A stretch of DNA of 64,000 nt from Rhodobacter sp. SY28-1 (GTDB lineage: Bacteria > Pseudomonadota > Alphaproteobacteria > Rhodobacterales > Rhodobacteraceae), in contig NZ_STGH01000002.1 of assembly GCF_005222785.1 (NCBI RefSeq), positions 372,001 through 436,000 of the forward strand, given 5' to 3'. The notes beneath the pieces were generated by a model. That model was not told the DNA's origin, made no database searches, and saw only the letters and a list, made by a program, of their open reading frames with translations. A program made the translations under genes and the position numbers. Below are positions 53,876 through 62,583 of this stretch, piece by piece; position 1 is the first letter of the stretch; each line of letters starts with the position of its first letter.

Positions 53876-54933
53876 AGAGGTTTGAGCGTCTGGGCCTCGC
53901 GGCCCTGCACCGGCTGGACCCCGAACGTGCGCATGGCCTGTCGCTTCTGGCCCTGCGCGCGGGCCTTGCCCCGCACCCAGGTCCGGTCGACCTGCCCCGC
54001 CTGCACGTCACGCTTGCGGGCATGCCTCTGCTCAACCCGGTCGGCCTCGCTGCCGGCTACGACAAGAACGCCGAAGCCATTACTCCCCTCTCGCGCGCGG
54101 GTTTCGGTTTTCTTGAGGTCGGTGCGGCCACGCCGCTGCCGCAGCCCGGCAATGACCGCCCGCGTCTGTTCCGGCTGACCGAAGACCGCGCCGCGATCAA
54201 CCGCTTCGGCTTCAACAACAAGGGCATGCAGGCCATTGGCGCCCAGCTGGCCGCACGCAGCCGAGGCCCGGTGCCGGTGGGCCTGAACCTTGGCGCGAAC
54301 AAGACCTCGGAAAACCGCGCCGGCGATTTCGCCAAGGTCCTTGCGCATTGCGGCCCGCATGCCGATTTCGCCACGGTGAACGTCAGCTCTCCCAATACCG
54401 AGGGCCTGCGCAACCTTCAGGGCCGGACGATGCTGGCCGGGCTTCTGACGCAGGTCATGGAGGCGCGGCTGAAACTCGCGCGCCCGCTTCCGGTTTTCCT
54501 GAAGATCGCCCCCGACCTGTCGCCGGGCGAGTTGGAAGACATCGTCGAAGTTGCCCTGGCCGCAAAAGTCGCGGGGATCATTGCGACCAACACCACGCTG
54601 TCCCGCGAAGGTTTGAAATCTGCAAACCAAGGGGAAACTGGAGGACTTTCAGGGGCGCCTTTGTTCGAAAAGTCTACAAGGGTGCTGGCCCGGCTGTCGC
54701 AGCTCACCCACGGCCTTCTGCCGCTGATCGGGGTCGGCGGTGTCGGATCGGCCGAGCAGGCCTATGAAAAGATCCGCGCCGGCGCCACGGCCGTCCAGCT
54801 TTATACAGCCATGGTCTATCAGGGGATTTCGATGGTCCCAAAGGTCGCCACCGGGCTTGACGCACTGCTGGCCCGCGACGGCTATGCCAGTGTCTCGCTT
54901 GCCGTGGGCACCGGACGCAGCGCCTGGCTGTGA
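53872..54933 (+). CDS. pyrD: Dihydroorotate dehydrogenase (quinone), class 2
   Basis: 353 residues. Membrane-associated N-terminal helices ([20 protein letters not shown]), then [66 protein letters not shown] (catalytic Ser region of class 2), [31 protein letters not shown] and [20 protein letters not shown]. It oxidises dihydroorotate to orotate with quinone in pyrimidine synthesis. The GTG start at 53872 overlaps the DUF952 stop. Two hairpins follow the stop. Confidence 0.95.
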   Translation: MKRFERLGLAALHRLDPERAHGLSLLALRAGLAPHPGPVDLPRLHVTLAGMPLLNPVGLAAGYDKNAEAITPLSRAGFGFLEVGAATPLPQPGNDRPRLFRLTEDRAAINRFGFNNKGMQAIGAQLAARSRGPVPVGLNLGANKTSENRAGDFAKVLAHCGPHADFATVNVSSPNTEGLRNLQGRTMLAGLLTQVMEARLKLARPLPVFLKIAPDLSPGELEDIVEVALAAKVAGIIATNTTLSREGLKSANQGETGGLSGAPLFEKSTRVLARLSQLTHGLLPLIGVGGVGSAEQAYEKIRAGATAVQLYTAMVYQGISMVPKVATGLDALLARDGYASVSLAVGTGRSAWL

Positions 54934-54934
54934 C

Positions 54935-54958
54935 CAAAATTCTTTAGCAAGAATTTTG
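54935..54958 (+). terminator. Terminator hairpin after pyrD
   Basis: Perfect 10-bp stem CAAAATTCTT (54935-54944) / AAGAATTTTG (54949-54958), loop TAGC, directly at the pyrD stop. Followed by a second hairpin, so termination is tandem. Confidence 0.75.
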
Positions 54959-54960
54959 AC

Positions 54961-54982
54961 AAGTTCCTTTCTCAAGGAATTT
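54961..54982 (+). terminator. Second, near-perfect hairpin after pyrD
   Basis: AAGTTCCTT (54961-54969) pairs with AAGGAATTT (54974-54982) with one G-T wobble, loop of four bases. It is similar in design to the first hairpin and may back it up or act on the convergent Lrp-domain gene. Confidence 0.6.
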
Positions 54983-55004
54983 GGGTACCCGGTCGCGGCG
55001 ACGG

Positions 55005-55241
55005 TCAGAACGCCTTGAACGTCATCGTCGTCAGCGTCCGCTGTATGCCGGGGATGTCGAACAGCCTGGACGACAGATAATGGCCCACGTCCTGGTCGTC
55101 CGGGATATAGACCTTGGCGATCAGGTCATAATCGCCGCTGGTGGAATACAGCTCGCTCACCACCTCGCGGTCCCAGATCGCGTTGGCGACCTCATAGGTC
55201 TGGCCTGGGGTGCAGCGGAACTGGACGAAAACCAAAGCCAT
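55005..55241 (-). CDS. Lrp/AsnC ligand-binding domain protein, stand-alone
   Basis: 78 residues comprising only the C-terminal RAM/ACT-like effector domain of Lrp regulators: ALVFVQFRCTPGQTYEVANA, VVSELYSTSGDYDLIAKVYI, then VGHYLSSRLFDIPGIQRTLT. The helix-turn-helix half is absent, and no truncated partner is nearby. Such stand-alone domains bind amino acids and may modulate full-length Lrp proteins. ATG at 55241 has GGAGG six bases upstream; the upstream ATG at 55253 overlaps that site. Confidence 0.87.
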   Translation of the reverse strand: MALVFVQFRCTPGQTYEVANAIWDREVVSELYSTSGDYDLIAKVYIPDDQDVGHYLSSRLFDIPGIQRTLTTMTFKAF

Positions 55242-55296
55242 CGGGGCCTCCATTCTTGCTTACAACTCTAGCCCGCCCGACCCGCAAGGAAAAGCC

Positions 55297-56847
55297 TCAC
55301 TCCGCCTCGCCCAAAGCCAGTGGGGCAGGCTCCCGCCGCAGATCGTCCACGGTCAACGGCCCCGCAGGCCGCGCCAGCCGGTTCCGCACCACCCAGTACA
55401 GCCGCGTCTGCGCCCGGGTGATCGCCACATAGGCCAGCCGCTTCCACAATGGCACCCCGGCCTCGGACCGCCCCGACTGCGCGGCCGCATAAAGGTCGGG
55501 CGCAAAAACCTGCACTTCGTCCCACTGGCTGCCTTGGGCCTTGTGGATCGTCACCGCTGCCCCGTGCAGGAAGGCCGCCCCCATTCGCGCAGCGTGCGGG
55601 ATGAAGGGTTCCTCCTCGTCCGGCTTCTCGATCTTGATGATGCTCGCCGCGCTGACCTGAGGCTCCTCCGCCCCCACCACATGCAGCCGCGCAAACCCCT
55701 CGCGGTTGCCCTCGCCCAGATAAATGACCTGCGCGCCCTTGATCAGCCCCCGCGCCTCCAGGTCGATCCGCTTTTTCCGATGCTTCAACGGCAATTCGAT
55801 CCCGTCGCAGATCAGCGGCTCTCCCGGCAATAGCGCATCCTCCGGTGCGCCATAGGCGTTGCGGAAGGCCTGGATCAGCCGCACCCGCGTCGCATTGCGC
55901 CAGACCAGCACCGGAGACCGCGCCATCAGCCCCGCCTCGACCCGTTCCGCCCAGACCACCCGATCATCGGCCCGCGCCTTTTCCTGCACCAGAGCCTCGA
56001 AATCGTCGAACCCCAGCCGGTCGTCGCCCAGAGCATGAGCCAGGTCCAGGATCGGGTTGTCCTCGGTCTGCCGGTGGATGCGATGCAGGATCAGCTTCCG
56101 CCCTTCGGACAGCTTGTCGAACACCATCTCGCCCGACTGCCCCACCGGCGCAAGCTGAGCGGGATCGCCGAACAGGACGAGCGTCGGGAATATCTCGCGC
56201 AAGTCGTCGAACTGGCGTTCGTCCAACATCGACGACTCATCGACAAAACCCACATCCAGCGGCTCCTCGCGCCGCTTCCAGCCCTTGATGAAATCGGAAC
56301 CTTTCAGCCCCGCCGACGCCAGCGCACCCGGGATTGACGCAACCTGGCTGTAGAACGCATGCGCCCGGTCCAGCGCGACATCCGTCAGCCCAGCAATCGC
56401 GAGGCTGTCGATCACCGGCCGCGACCCTGTCCCCGCCAGCCACTCCGCGATCTTCTCGTACTCCGGGTCATAGACCGGCGTGTACAGGATCCGGTGGATT
56501 GTCGTCGCCGGCACGCCCCGCAACCGCAACACGCTCGCCGCCTTGTTCGTCGGCGCCAGGATCGCCAAAGTCCGCCGGTCCTTGCGCTTGCGCCCCTCAT
56601 AGTCGCCCGAGATCACCTCGACCCCGGCCGCCTTCAGGCCCCTGTAAAGCTCGGCCAGAAGCATGGTCTTGCCCGAGCCCGCCTTGCCCACAACCGCCAG
56701 AACCGACGTCCGCCCCTCGGCCATCGGGGACAGCTCACCCTCGGCCAGGTCGATCCCGGCCCCGATGAAGGCGGCTGCCAGCCGGTCAAAGGCCTCGGCC
56801 TGGTCGTCGGAAAAGGTCAGCGCGGGGGCCTGCATGGGCCCGACCAT
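55297..56847 (-). CDS. RecD-like ATP-dependent DNA helicase
   Basis: 516 residues, superfamily 1. FSDDQAEAFDRLAAAFIGAG (Q motif area), Walker A GKAGSGKT, LAILAPTNKAASVLR (motif Ia), VGFVDESSMLDERQFDDL (Walker B), LVLFGDPAQLAPVGQSGEMV (motif III), HRIHRQTEDNPI (motif IV), then GAAVTIHKAQGSQWDEVQVF (motif V) and YVAITRAQTRLYWVV (motif VI) in the UvrD/RecD2-like C-terminal half. It probably unwinds DNA in repair; it is not part of a RecBCD operon here. ATG 56847 or 56835 are both possible starts, with weak ribosome-binding sites. Confidence 0.9.
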   Translation of the reverse strand: MVGPMQAPALTFSDDQAEAFDRLAAAFIGAGIDLAEGELSPMAEGRTSVLAVVGKAGSGKTMLLAELYRGLKAAGVEVISGDYEGRKRKDRRTLAILAPTNKAASVLRLRGVPATTIHRILYTPVYDPEYEKIAEWLAGTGSRPVIDSLAIAGLTDVALDRAHAFYSQVASIPGALASAGLKGSDFIKGWKRREEPLDVGFVDESSMLDERQFDDLREIFPTLVLFGDPAQLAPVGQSGEMVFDKLSEGRKLILHRIHRQTEDNPILDLAHALGDDRLGFDDFEALVQEKARADDRVVWAERVEAGLMARSPVLVWRNATRVRLIQAFRNAYGAPEDALLPGEPLICDGIELPLKHRKKRIDLEARGLIKGAQVIYLGEGNREGFARLHVVGAEEPQVSAASIIKIEKPDEEEPFIPHAARMGAAFLHGAAVTIHKAQGSQWDEVQVFAPDLYAAAQSGRSEAGVPLWKRLAYVAITRAQTRLYWVVRNRLARPAGPLTVDDLRREPAPLALGEAE

Positions 56848-56878
56848 AATCGGGATGCATGGCAAGCGTAAGTCCGGC

Positions 56879-57064
56879 CTAATGCATGTGGCGGCCCGAT
56901 GGCGGAGGCGACTGCGGCGGCTCGTCCGGCCCGTCCAGCAGCGCCAGTTCCTGCCGCGCCTCCGAGATCGCCTCTGCAACCCGCACGGCCAGACGAGGCA
57001 GATCGTTCTGATTTGCGTAGGCTAATAGATCCGACAAGACGTCGAAAACCCAGTCGTGGCTCAT
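56879..57064 (-). CDS. Small conserved alphaproteobacterial protein of unknown function
   Basis: 61 residues. SHDWVFDVLSDLLAYANQND, LPRLAVRVAEAISEARQELA: two helices with acidic surface, then a Pro-rich tail ending GRHMH. A similar short protein family is common in Rhodobacteraceae; I have no function for it. ATG at 57064 follows GAGGGAG, supporting translation. It precedes the helicase gene on the same strand by 31 bases and may be co-transcribed. Confidence 0.65.
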   Translation of the reverse strand: MSHDWVFDVLSDLLAYANQNDLPRLAVRVAEAISEARQELALLDGPDEPPQSPPPSGRHMH

Positions 57065-57188
57065 GACTCCCTCGGCCCGCAACAGTGCTGCCAGAGACGC
57101 GGACCCAACCAGGGGCCACCTCTCACTGGCTGCGCCACTAAAGCACAGATATGCAGGCAAAGGGTGAATTCGTTGGCTTCGGTTGATA

Positions 57189-58481
57189 TTACATCAGCCG
57201 ACTCGCCTCCAGCGTGTCCTCAAAGGTCCGCAGGCCCGTGCGCGGCGCCTGCACCAGCACGGCCATGTTGCCCGGCTTGTGCTGGTTCTTCCACATCAGC
57301 GTATGCGCACGCGGGATCTCGGCCCAGGGAAAGACCTCGGACATGCAGGGATCAAGCCGCCTCTCGCACATCAGCTTGTTGGCCGCCGAAGCCTGCTTCA
57401 GATGCGCGAAATGGCTGCCCTGCAGGCGTTTCTGGTGCATCCACATATACCGCACGTCGAAGGTGCAGTTGAAGCCAGAGGTCCCGGCGCAGATCACCAC
57501 CATGCCGCCCTTCTTGCAAACCAGCGACGAGACTGGGAAGGTCGCCTCACCCGGATGCTCGAACACCATGTCGACGTTCACACCCTTGCCGGTGATGTCC
57601 CAGATCGCCTTGCCAAAGCGCCGCGCCTCTTTCAGCCAGGTGTTGTATTCCTCCGAGTTCACCTTCGGCAGCTGGCCCCAGCACTTGAACTCGTTGCGGT
57701 TTATGACCCCTTTGGCCCCCAGCGACATCACGAAGTCGCGCTTCGATTCGTCGCTGATGACGCCAATTGCATTGGCCCCCGCCGTGTTGATCAGCTGGAT
57801 CGCATAGGACCCAAGGCCGCCCGACGCGCCCCAGACCAGCACGTTCTGCCCCGGCTTCAGGTCATGCGGCTCGTGCCCGAACAGCATCCGGTAGGCCGTC
57901 GCCAGCGTCAGCGTGTAACAGGCCGACTCCTCCCAGGTCAGGTGCTTGGGCCGCGGCATCAACTGCTGCGCCTGCACCTTGGTGAACTGGGCAAACGACC
58001 CGTCCGGCGTCTCATAGCCCCAGATCCGCTGGCTGGGCGAAAACATCGGATCGCCGCCGTTGCACTCCTCGTCGTCGCCGTCATCCTGGTTGCAGTGGAT
58101 CACCACCTCGTCGCCGACCTTCCAGCGCTTGACCTTGTCACCCACCGCCCAGACGATGCCCGACGCATCCGATCCTGCGATATGATAGGCAGCCGTGTGC
58201 CCATCAAACGGGCTGATCGGCTGGCCAAGGCCCGCCCAGACGCCGTTGTAGTTGACGCCTGCGGCCATCACCAGGACCAGCACTTCGTTGCTGTCGATGG
58301 TCCAGGTGTCCACCACCTCCTGCACCATGGCCTGTTCCGGCGCGCCATGCCGCTCGCGCCGGATTGCCCAGGCGTACATCTTGGCCGGCACATGACCCAG
58401 GGGCGGCATCTCGCCCAACTCGTACAGGTCCTTCTTCGGCGCGTCGTAGATTACTTGGGCGTTTTGCGTATCCAAAGCCAA
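57189..58481 (-). CDS. ccrA: Crotonyl-CoA carboxylase/reductase
   Basis: 430 residues. It reductively carboxylates crotonyl-CoA to ethylmalonyl-CoA with NADPH and CO2, the key step of the ethylmalonyl-CoA pathway. LDTQNAQVIYDAPKKDLYEL is the Ccr N-terminus; zinc-lacking MDR fold follows, with VLVWGASGGLGSYAIQLINT for NADPH and KRDFVMSLGAKGVINRNEF and CAGTSGFNCTFDVRYMWMHQ as Ccr-specific segments. The start is TTG at 58481: GGAGG lies five bases upstream and it gives the family length and MALDTQ-type start; the upstream ATG would add 27 non-conserved residues. Divergence from ecm is separated by the acyltransferase gene. Confidence 0.95.
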   Translation of the reverse strand: MALDTQNAQVIYDAPKKDLYELGEMPPLGHVPAKMYAWAIRRERHGAPEQAMVQEVVDTWTIDSNEVLVLVMAAGVNYNGVWAGLGQPISPFDGHTAAYHIAGSDASGIVWAVGDKVKRWKVGDEVVIHCNQDDGDDEECNGGDPMFSPSQRIWGYETPDGSFAQFTKVQAQQLMPRPKHLTWEESACYTLTLATAYRMLFGHEPHDLKPGQNVLVWGASGGLGSYAIQLINTAGANAIGVISDESKRDFVMSLGAKGVINRNEFKCWGQLPKVNSEEYNTWLKEARRFGKAIWDITGKGVNVDMVFEHPGEATFPVSSLVCKKGGMVVICAGTSGFNCTFDVRYMWMHQKRLQGSHFAHLKQASAANKLMCERRLDPCMSEVFPWAEIPRAHTLMWKNQHKPGNMAVLVQAPRTGLRTFEDTLEASRLM

Positions 58482-58544
58482 CTTAGCCTCCAACCAGATG
58501 CCGCGCCGCAGAATCGCCGCGCCGTTGAGAGGCAGATAATATTC

Positions 58545-58562
58545 TTGCGCGCAACTTTGCAA
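58545..58562. promoter_or_regulatory. TTGCGCGCAA palindrome with adjacent TTTGCAA upstream of ccrA
   Basis: A perfect 10-bp palindrome TTGCGCGCAA (58545-58554) is followed after one base by TTTGCAA (58556-58562), about 65-80 bases before the ccrA start. TTTGCAA-like elements recur in short-chain acyl-CoA regulator sites. A candidate binding site, not proven. Confidence 0.3.
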
Positions 58563-58614
58563 TAGTATGATCGGCTATTCTTGAAATTTTATGTCTGCGG
58601 CGTTGCAGCGACGC

Positions 58615-59949
58615 CTAGACCTCGGGCACCGAGGCCGCATAGAATGCAAGCAGGGCCCGTCCAGACGCCAACGGCTGCAGGTCCTCGCGCACCAGCCCGC
58701 GCCGGATCAACGGCGTCAGCCCTTCCTCAACCGTGACCGCCAGCCCCTGCGGTGGCAGCTTCAGGACCGCCCCCGCCGCCTGCAACCGCCCGATCAGCGC
58801 CTCCACCCGCGTCGTCAACTCCTCCCGGCTGGCCACGCCCTCGCCCAGCGCCTTCGCCACCAGCGGCACCGGCAGGACCGGCACCACCGCCGCAATCGCC
58901 GCCATCAACCGCTCACCCAGCGCCTCGACCGTCCCGCCCGCCGCCAGATGAGCCCGCAGACTGAGAGGGGCGCCAAACCCTGCCGCCGCCGTCCCAAAAC
59001 CCTTCGTCCGGCCTCGGAACCGCGCCCACAGGAACCGCGCGGCATGCCAGGCCACACGAACCGGTCGATTACGAAACCGTCGCGTCCCCGCCGCCGCCGC
59101 CTCGACCAGCACCCGGTCCTCCAGTACCCGGTCATAGGCCAGCCCCACCGGCACGAAGACCACGTCGCGCTCGTCCGGCTCCCAGCCCTCGACGATATAG
59201 CTCAAGAGCCCCAGCTTCGCCGGTCCGACCCGCCCATCCAGGCTCAACCCGCCCTCGGGGAAGATCGCCTGAGTCGTTCCCTCCTCGGTCGCCAGCTGCA
59301 CATAGCGCGCTAGCACCTTCCGGTAGAGCGCGTTTCGCTCGCCGCGCCGGATGAAATAGGCCCCCATCGACCGGATCAGCGCCGACAGCGGCCAGATTCG
59401 CGCCCATTCACCCACCGCATAACTGATCGCAGACCGGTCCGACACCAGCCAGGTCACAAGCACATAATCCACGTTTGATCGGTGGTTCATCACGAAGATC
59501 ACCGTGGCCCTCGGGTCCAGATGCCCCAGTTCCTTGTCCACCTTCCCGACCCGCACCCGATAGAGAAGCCGCGACAGCCACTTCGCCGCACGTGTCCCAA
59601 AGCCGAAATAGACCGTAGCCGAAAAGCCCGGCACGATCTCGCGGGCATAGCGTCGGGCCTCCTCGAAGGCGACCTCCCCCGGCACCCCGGTCTCGGCCGC
59701 ATGCGCCATGGCCGCCTCGACCACCTTCTGGTCATAGGCCAGCCGCGCCACCATGTCGGATCGCTGCGCCAGCTTGAACAGGTCGATCTTCCGGTCCAGC
59801 CGGGCGTTCAGCCGCGACAGGGCGCGCTCGGCCCGGCGCCGGAAGAACCAGCGGACGGAGGGGAACAGGAAATGCGTGGCAAAGCTGATCGCCGCAAAGC
59901 CGAGGATCAGGACAAGCAACCAGACCGGAACCGCCACCGTGCCGAACAT
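58615..59949 (-). CDS. PlsB/PlsC-family acyltransferase with N-terminal membrane segment
   Basis: 444 residues. An N-terminal helix (VAVPVWLLVLILGFAAISFA) is followed by a domain of about 100 residues, then the acyltransferase block: VIFVMNHRSNVDYVLVTWLV (NHRSNVD, HX4D motif), GAYFIRRGERNALYRK, TTQAIFPEGGLSLDGRVGP and DVVFVPVGLAYDRVLE. This is the glycerol-3-phosphate/1-acyl-glycerol acyltransferase superfamily, acting at the inner membrane in phospholipid synthesis. ATG 59949 is preceded by CAGGG. It follows the divergent ecm promoter and lies between ccrA and ecm, an arrangement recurring in this group; whether it serves the pathway is unclear. Confidence 0.87.
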   Translation of the reverse strand: MFGTVAVPVWLLVLILGFAAISFATHFLFPSVRWFFRRRAERALSRLNARLDRKIDLFKLAQRSDMVARLAYDQKVVEAAMAHAAETGVPGEVAFEEARRYAREIVPGFSATVYFGFGTRAAKWLSRLLYRVRVGKVDKELGHLDPRATVIFVMNHRSNVDYVLVTWLVSDRSAISYAVGEWARIWPLSALIRSMGAYFIRRGERNALYRKVLARYVQLATEEGTTQAIFPEGGLSLDGRVGPAKLGLLSYIVEGWEPDERDVVFVPVGLAYDRVLEDRVLVEAAAAGTRRFRNRPVRVAWHAARFLWARFRGRTKGFGTAAAGFGAPLSLRAHLAAGGTVEALGERLMAAIAAVVPVLPVPLVAKALGEGVASREELTTRVEALIGRLQAAGAVLKLPPQGLAVTVEEGLTPLIRRGLVREDLQPLASGRALLAFYAASVPEV

Positions 59950-60134
59950 GGTCCCACCCTGCCCCAATCCGCAAACCTCGTCGATGACTTCGTCACTCCC
60001 CGGCTGACCCCAGCGATGAGAAGCCGAAGGCGAATGAGGAGCATCGCCGCAGCGCAGCGATTGACATTGGCATGATCTTTCCCGTATCCCATCCGTGACG
60101 CAATAAAATTACCCGCTCGATTCACGAGGCCACG

Positions 60135-62087
60135 ATGACCGAAAAGCCCTGGCTCTTCCGCACCTACGCCGGTCACTCCACCGCCGCAGCCTCGAACGCG
60201 CTCTACCGGACGAACCTTGCCAAGGGTCAGACCGGCCTCTCCGTGGCCTTCGACCTGCCCACGCAAACCGGCTACGACAGCGACGACCCCCGCTCGCGCG
60301 GCGAGGTCGGCAAGGTCGGCGTGCCTATCGCCCACCTTGGCGACATGCGCGCCCTCTTCGCGGACATCCCGCTCGACCAGATGAACACCTCGATGACGAT
60401 CAACGCCACCGCCCCCTGGCTTCTCGCCCTCTATATCGCCGTGGCCGAGGAACAGGGCGCCGACATCGGGGCCCTTCAGGGCACCGTCCAGAACGACATC
60501 ATCAAGGAATACCTCTCGCGCGGCACCTACATCCTGCCGCCGCAACCCTCCTTGCGTCTCATCACCGACGTTGCCGCCTACACCGGGAAACACCTGCCGA
60601 AGTGGAACCCGATGAACGTCTGCAGCTACCACCTGCAAGAGGCCGGGGCCACGCCAGAGCAGGAGTTGGCCTTCGCCCTCGCAACTGCCTGCGCGGTCCT
60701 TGATGATCTAAAAGTGAAAGTTTCACCCGAGGATTTCCCCGCAATGGCGGGCAGAATGTCGTTTTTTGTAAATGCCGGCATCCGCTTCGTGACCGAGCTC
60801 TGCAAGATGCGCGCGTTCACCGCGCTGTGGGACGAACTCCTTGAATCCCGCTACGGCATCACCGATCCGAAGTTCCGTCGCTTCCGCTATGGCGTGCAGG
60901 TCAACTCGCTTGGCCTCACCGAACAGCAGCCGGAAAACAACGTCTACCGCATCCTTCTGGAAATGCTGGCCGTCACCCTGTCGAAAAACGCCCGCGCCCG
61001 CGCCGTGCAACTCCCCGCCTGGAACGAGGCGCTCGGCCTGCCCCGTCCCTTCGACCAGCAGTGGTCGCTGCGGATGCAGCAGATCCTCGCCTTTGAAACC
61101 GACCTTCTGGAATACGACGACCTTTTCGACGGCAACCCCGCCATCGACCGCAAGGTCGAAACCCTCAAGCAAGGCGCGCTGGAAGAGCTCGCCCATATCG
61201 ACGCGATGGGGGGCGCCGTTGCCGCCATCGCCTACATGAAGGGCCGCCTGGTTGAGGCCAACGCCGAACGCCTGGCAAAGATCGAATCCGGCGCGACCAC
61301 TGTCGTCGGCGTCAACAGGTTCACCACCACAGAACCCTCCCCCCTCGCCACCGGCGAAGGCGCGATCATGACCGCCGACCCAAAGGCCGAGGCCGACCAA
61401 TGCGCCCGCCTCGCCCAATGGCGCGCACAGCGCGACCCGGGCAAAGTCCAGGAAGCCCTCGCGGCGCTGCGGAAAGCCGCCCAGTCCGGCGAAAACATCA
61501 TGCCAGCCTCCATCCTGTGCGCCAAGGCAGGCGTCACCACCGGCGAATGGGGCGGGGCGATGCGCCAACTCTACGGCGAATACCGCGCGCCCACCGGCGT
61601 CTCCCAGCACCCCTCGAACCGCACCGAAGGCCTGGAACCCGTCCGCGACGCCGTGGCCCAAGTCGCCACCAAACTCGGCCGCCCGCTTCGCCTCCTCCTC
61701 GGCAAGCCCGGCCTCGACGGCCACTCGAACGGCGCGGAACAGATCGCCGCCCGCGCCCGCGACTGCGGGATCGAGATCACCTACGACGGCATCCGCCTCA
61801 CCCCGCAGGAGATCGTCACCGCCGCCGTCGAGAAACAGCCCGATGTCATCGGCCTCTCCATCCTCTCAGGCAGCCACCTGCCCTTGATCCGCGAAACCCT
61901 GGACCTCATGCAAAAGCAGGGCCTCACCCAACCCCTTGTGGTCGGCGGCATCATCCCCGACGACGACGCGACAACGCTCAAGGCGATGGGCGTGGCGCAG
62001 GTCTACACGCCGAAGGACTTCCAGCTGAACCGGATCATGCTCGACCTCGTGGCACTCGCCGATCCCGCCCCGGTCGCTGCCGAATAG
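60135..62087 (+). CDS. ecm: Ethylmalonyl-CoA mutase
   Basis: 650 residues, a B12-dependent mutase converting (2R)-ethylmalonyl-CoA to methylsuccinyl-CoA in the ethylmalonyl-CoA pathway. PWLFRTYAGHSTAAASNALY, LSVAFDLPTQTGYDSDDPRS, MNTSMTINATAPWLLALYIA and QPENNVYRILLEMLAVTLSK belong to the TIM-barrel substrate domain. The C-terminal cobalamin domain has LGKPGLDGHSNGAEQ, the DxHxxG base-off motif, and LSILSGSHLPLIRETLDLMQ. It matches the MeaA-type branch rather than methylmalonyl-CoA mutase. ATG 60135. Paired functionally with ccrA, which lies beyond the acyltransferase gene. Confidence 0.95.
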   Translation: MTEKPWLFRTYAGHSTAAASNALYRTNLAKGQTGLSVAFDLPTQTGYDSDDPRSRGEVGKVGVPIAHLGDMRALFADIPLDQMNTSMTINATAPWLLALYIAVAEEQGADIGALQGTVQNDIIKEYLSRGTYILPPQPSLRLITDVAAYTGKHLPKWNPMNVCSYHLQEAGATPEQELAFALATACAVLDDLKVKVSPEDFPAMAGRMSFFVNAGIRFVTELCKMRAFTALWDELLESRYGITDPKFRRFRYGVQVNSLGLTEQQPENNVYRILLEMLAVTLSKNARARAVQLPAWNEALGLPRPFDQQWSLRMQQILAFETDLLEYDDLFDGNPAIDRKVETLKQGALEELAHIDAMGGAVAAIAYMKGRLVEANAERLAKIESGATTVVGVNRFTTTEPSPLATGEGAIMTADPKAEADQCARLAQWRAQRDPGKVQEALAALRKAAQSGENIMPASILCAKAGVTTGEWGGAMRQLYGEYRAPTGVSQHPSNRTEGLEPVRDAVAQVATKLGRPLRLLLGKPGLDGHSNGAEQIAARARDCGIEITYDGIRLTPQEIVTAAVEKQPDVIGLSILSGSHLPLIRETLDLMQKQGLTQPLVVGGIIPDDDATTLKAMGVAQVYTPKDFQLNRIMLDLVALADPAPVAAE

Positions 62088-62145
62088 CGAAACGCGCCAA
62101 ATCCCCGGTCTCTCGCAAAGAAGTCCTCGCCGTGGCAGACCGCAC

Positions 62146-62159
62146 TTGACGCAGGTCAA
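62146..62159. promoter_or_regulatory. FNR/FnrL/Dnr-type box
   Basis: TTGAC-GCAG-GTCAA, a perfect dyad matching the FNR/FnrL/Dnr-type consensus TTGAY-N4-RTCAA. It lies 58-72 bases before the DUF6455 ATG at 62218 and about 60 bases after the ecm stop. Oxygen- or nitric-oxide-dependent control of that small gene is likely. Confidence 0.65.
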
Positions 62160-62217
62160 GGCGGTAAGCCTCTTCCTGCCCGACGCTTGGCCATCCTCCC
62201 GACGCCAAGGGCTTCCA

Positions 62218-62577
62218 ATGTTCGACCGTATCCGCTCCCTGATCCACCGCCTGCACGAGGTCACCGAGGCCGACACCCTTTCCGACCGCGACCTCCACGA
62301 CCTCGGCATCAGCCGCGACCAGCTCCTCGATTTCCTCCGCATGCCGCAGGACATCACTGAACGGGTGACCGCGATGGCCGCCATCTTCGGCGTGCCCTTG
62401 GCCGACCTCAAGCGCAACTATCCGCAATGGATCGACCTTCTGACCACCTGCGGCCATTGCGCCGACCGCGGCGCCTGCCGCAAGGTCCTCGACAAGGGTT
62501 CGGCGGCGCGGCCGGATGAGGCAGGCTTCTGCGGCAACCGCGCCGTCTTTGCCGACTTGTCACACCAGATGGTCTGA
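62218..62577 (+). CDS. DUF6455-family protein, Cys-rich C-terminus
   Basis: 119 residues. LIHRLHEVTEADTLSDRDLH, DLGISRDQLLDFLRMPQDI, RVTAMAAIFGVPLADLKRNY, then TTCGHCADRGACRKVLDK and GFCGNRAVF. The helical N-terminus matches small proteins of the Rhodobacteraceae, and four Cys (CxxC-x5-C plus a distal C) suggest metal or Fe-S binding. ATG 62218 follows AAGGG. A FNR-type box upstream predicts low-oxygen expression. Function not known. Confidence 0.8.
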   Translation: MFDRIRSLIHRLHEVTEADTLSDRDLHDLGISRDQLLDFLRMPQDITERVTAMAAIFGVPLADLKRNYPQWIDLLTTCGHCADRGACRKVLDKGSAARPDEAGFCGNRAVFADLSHQMV

Positions 62578-62583
62578 GACCAT

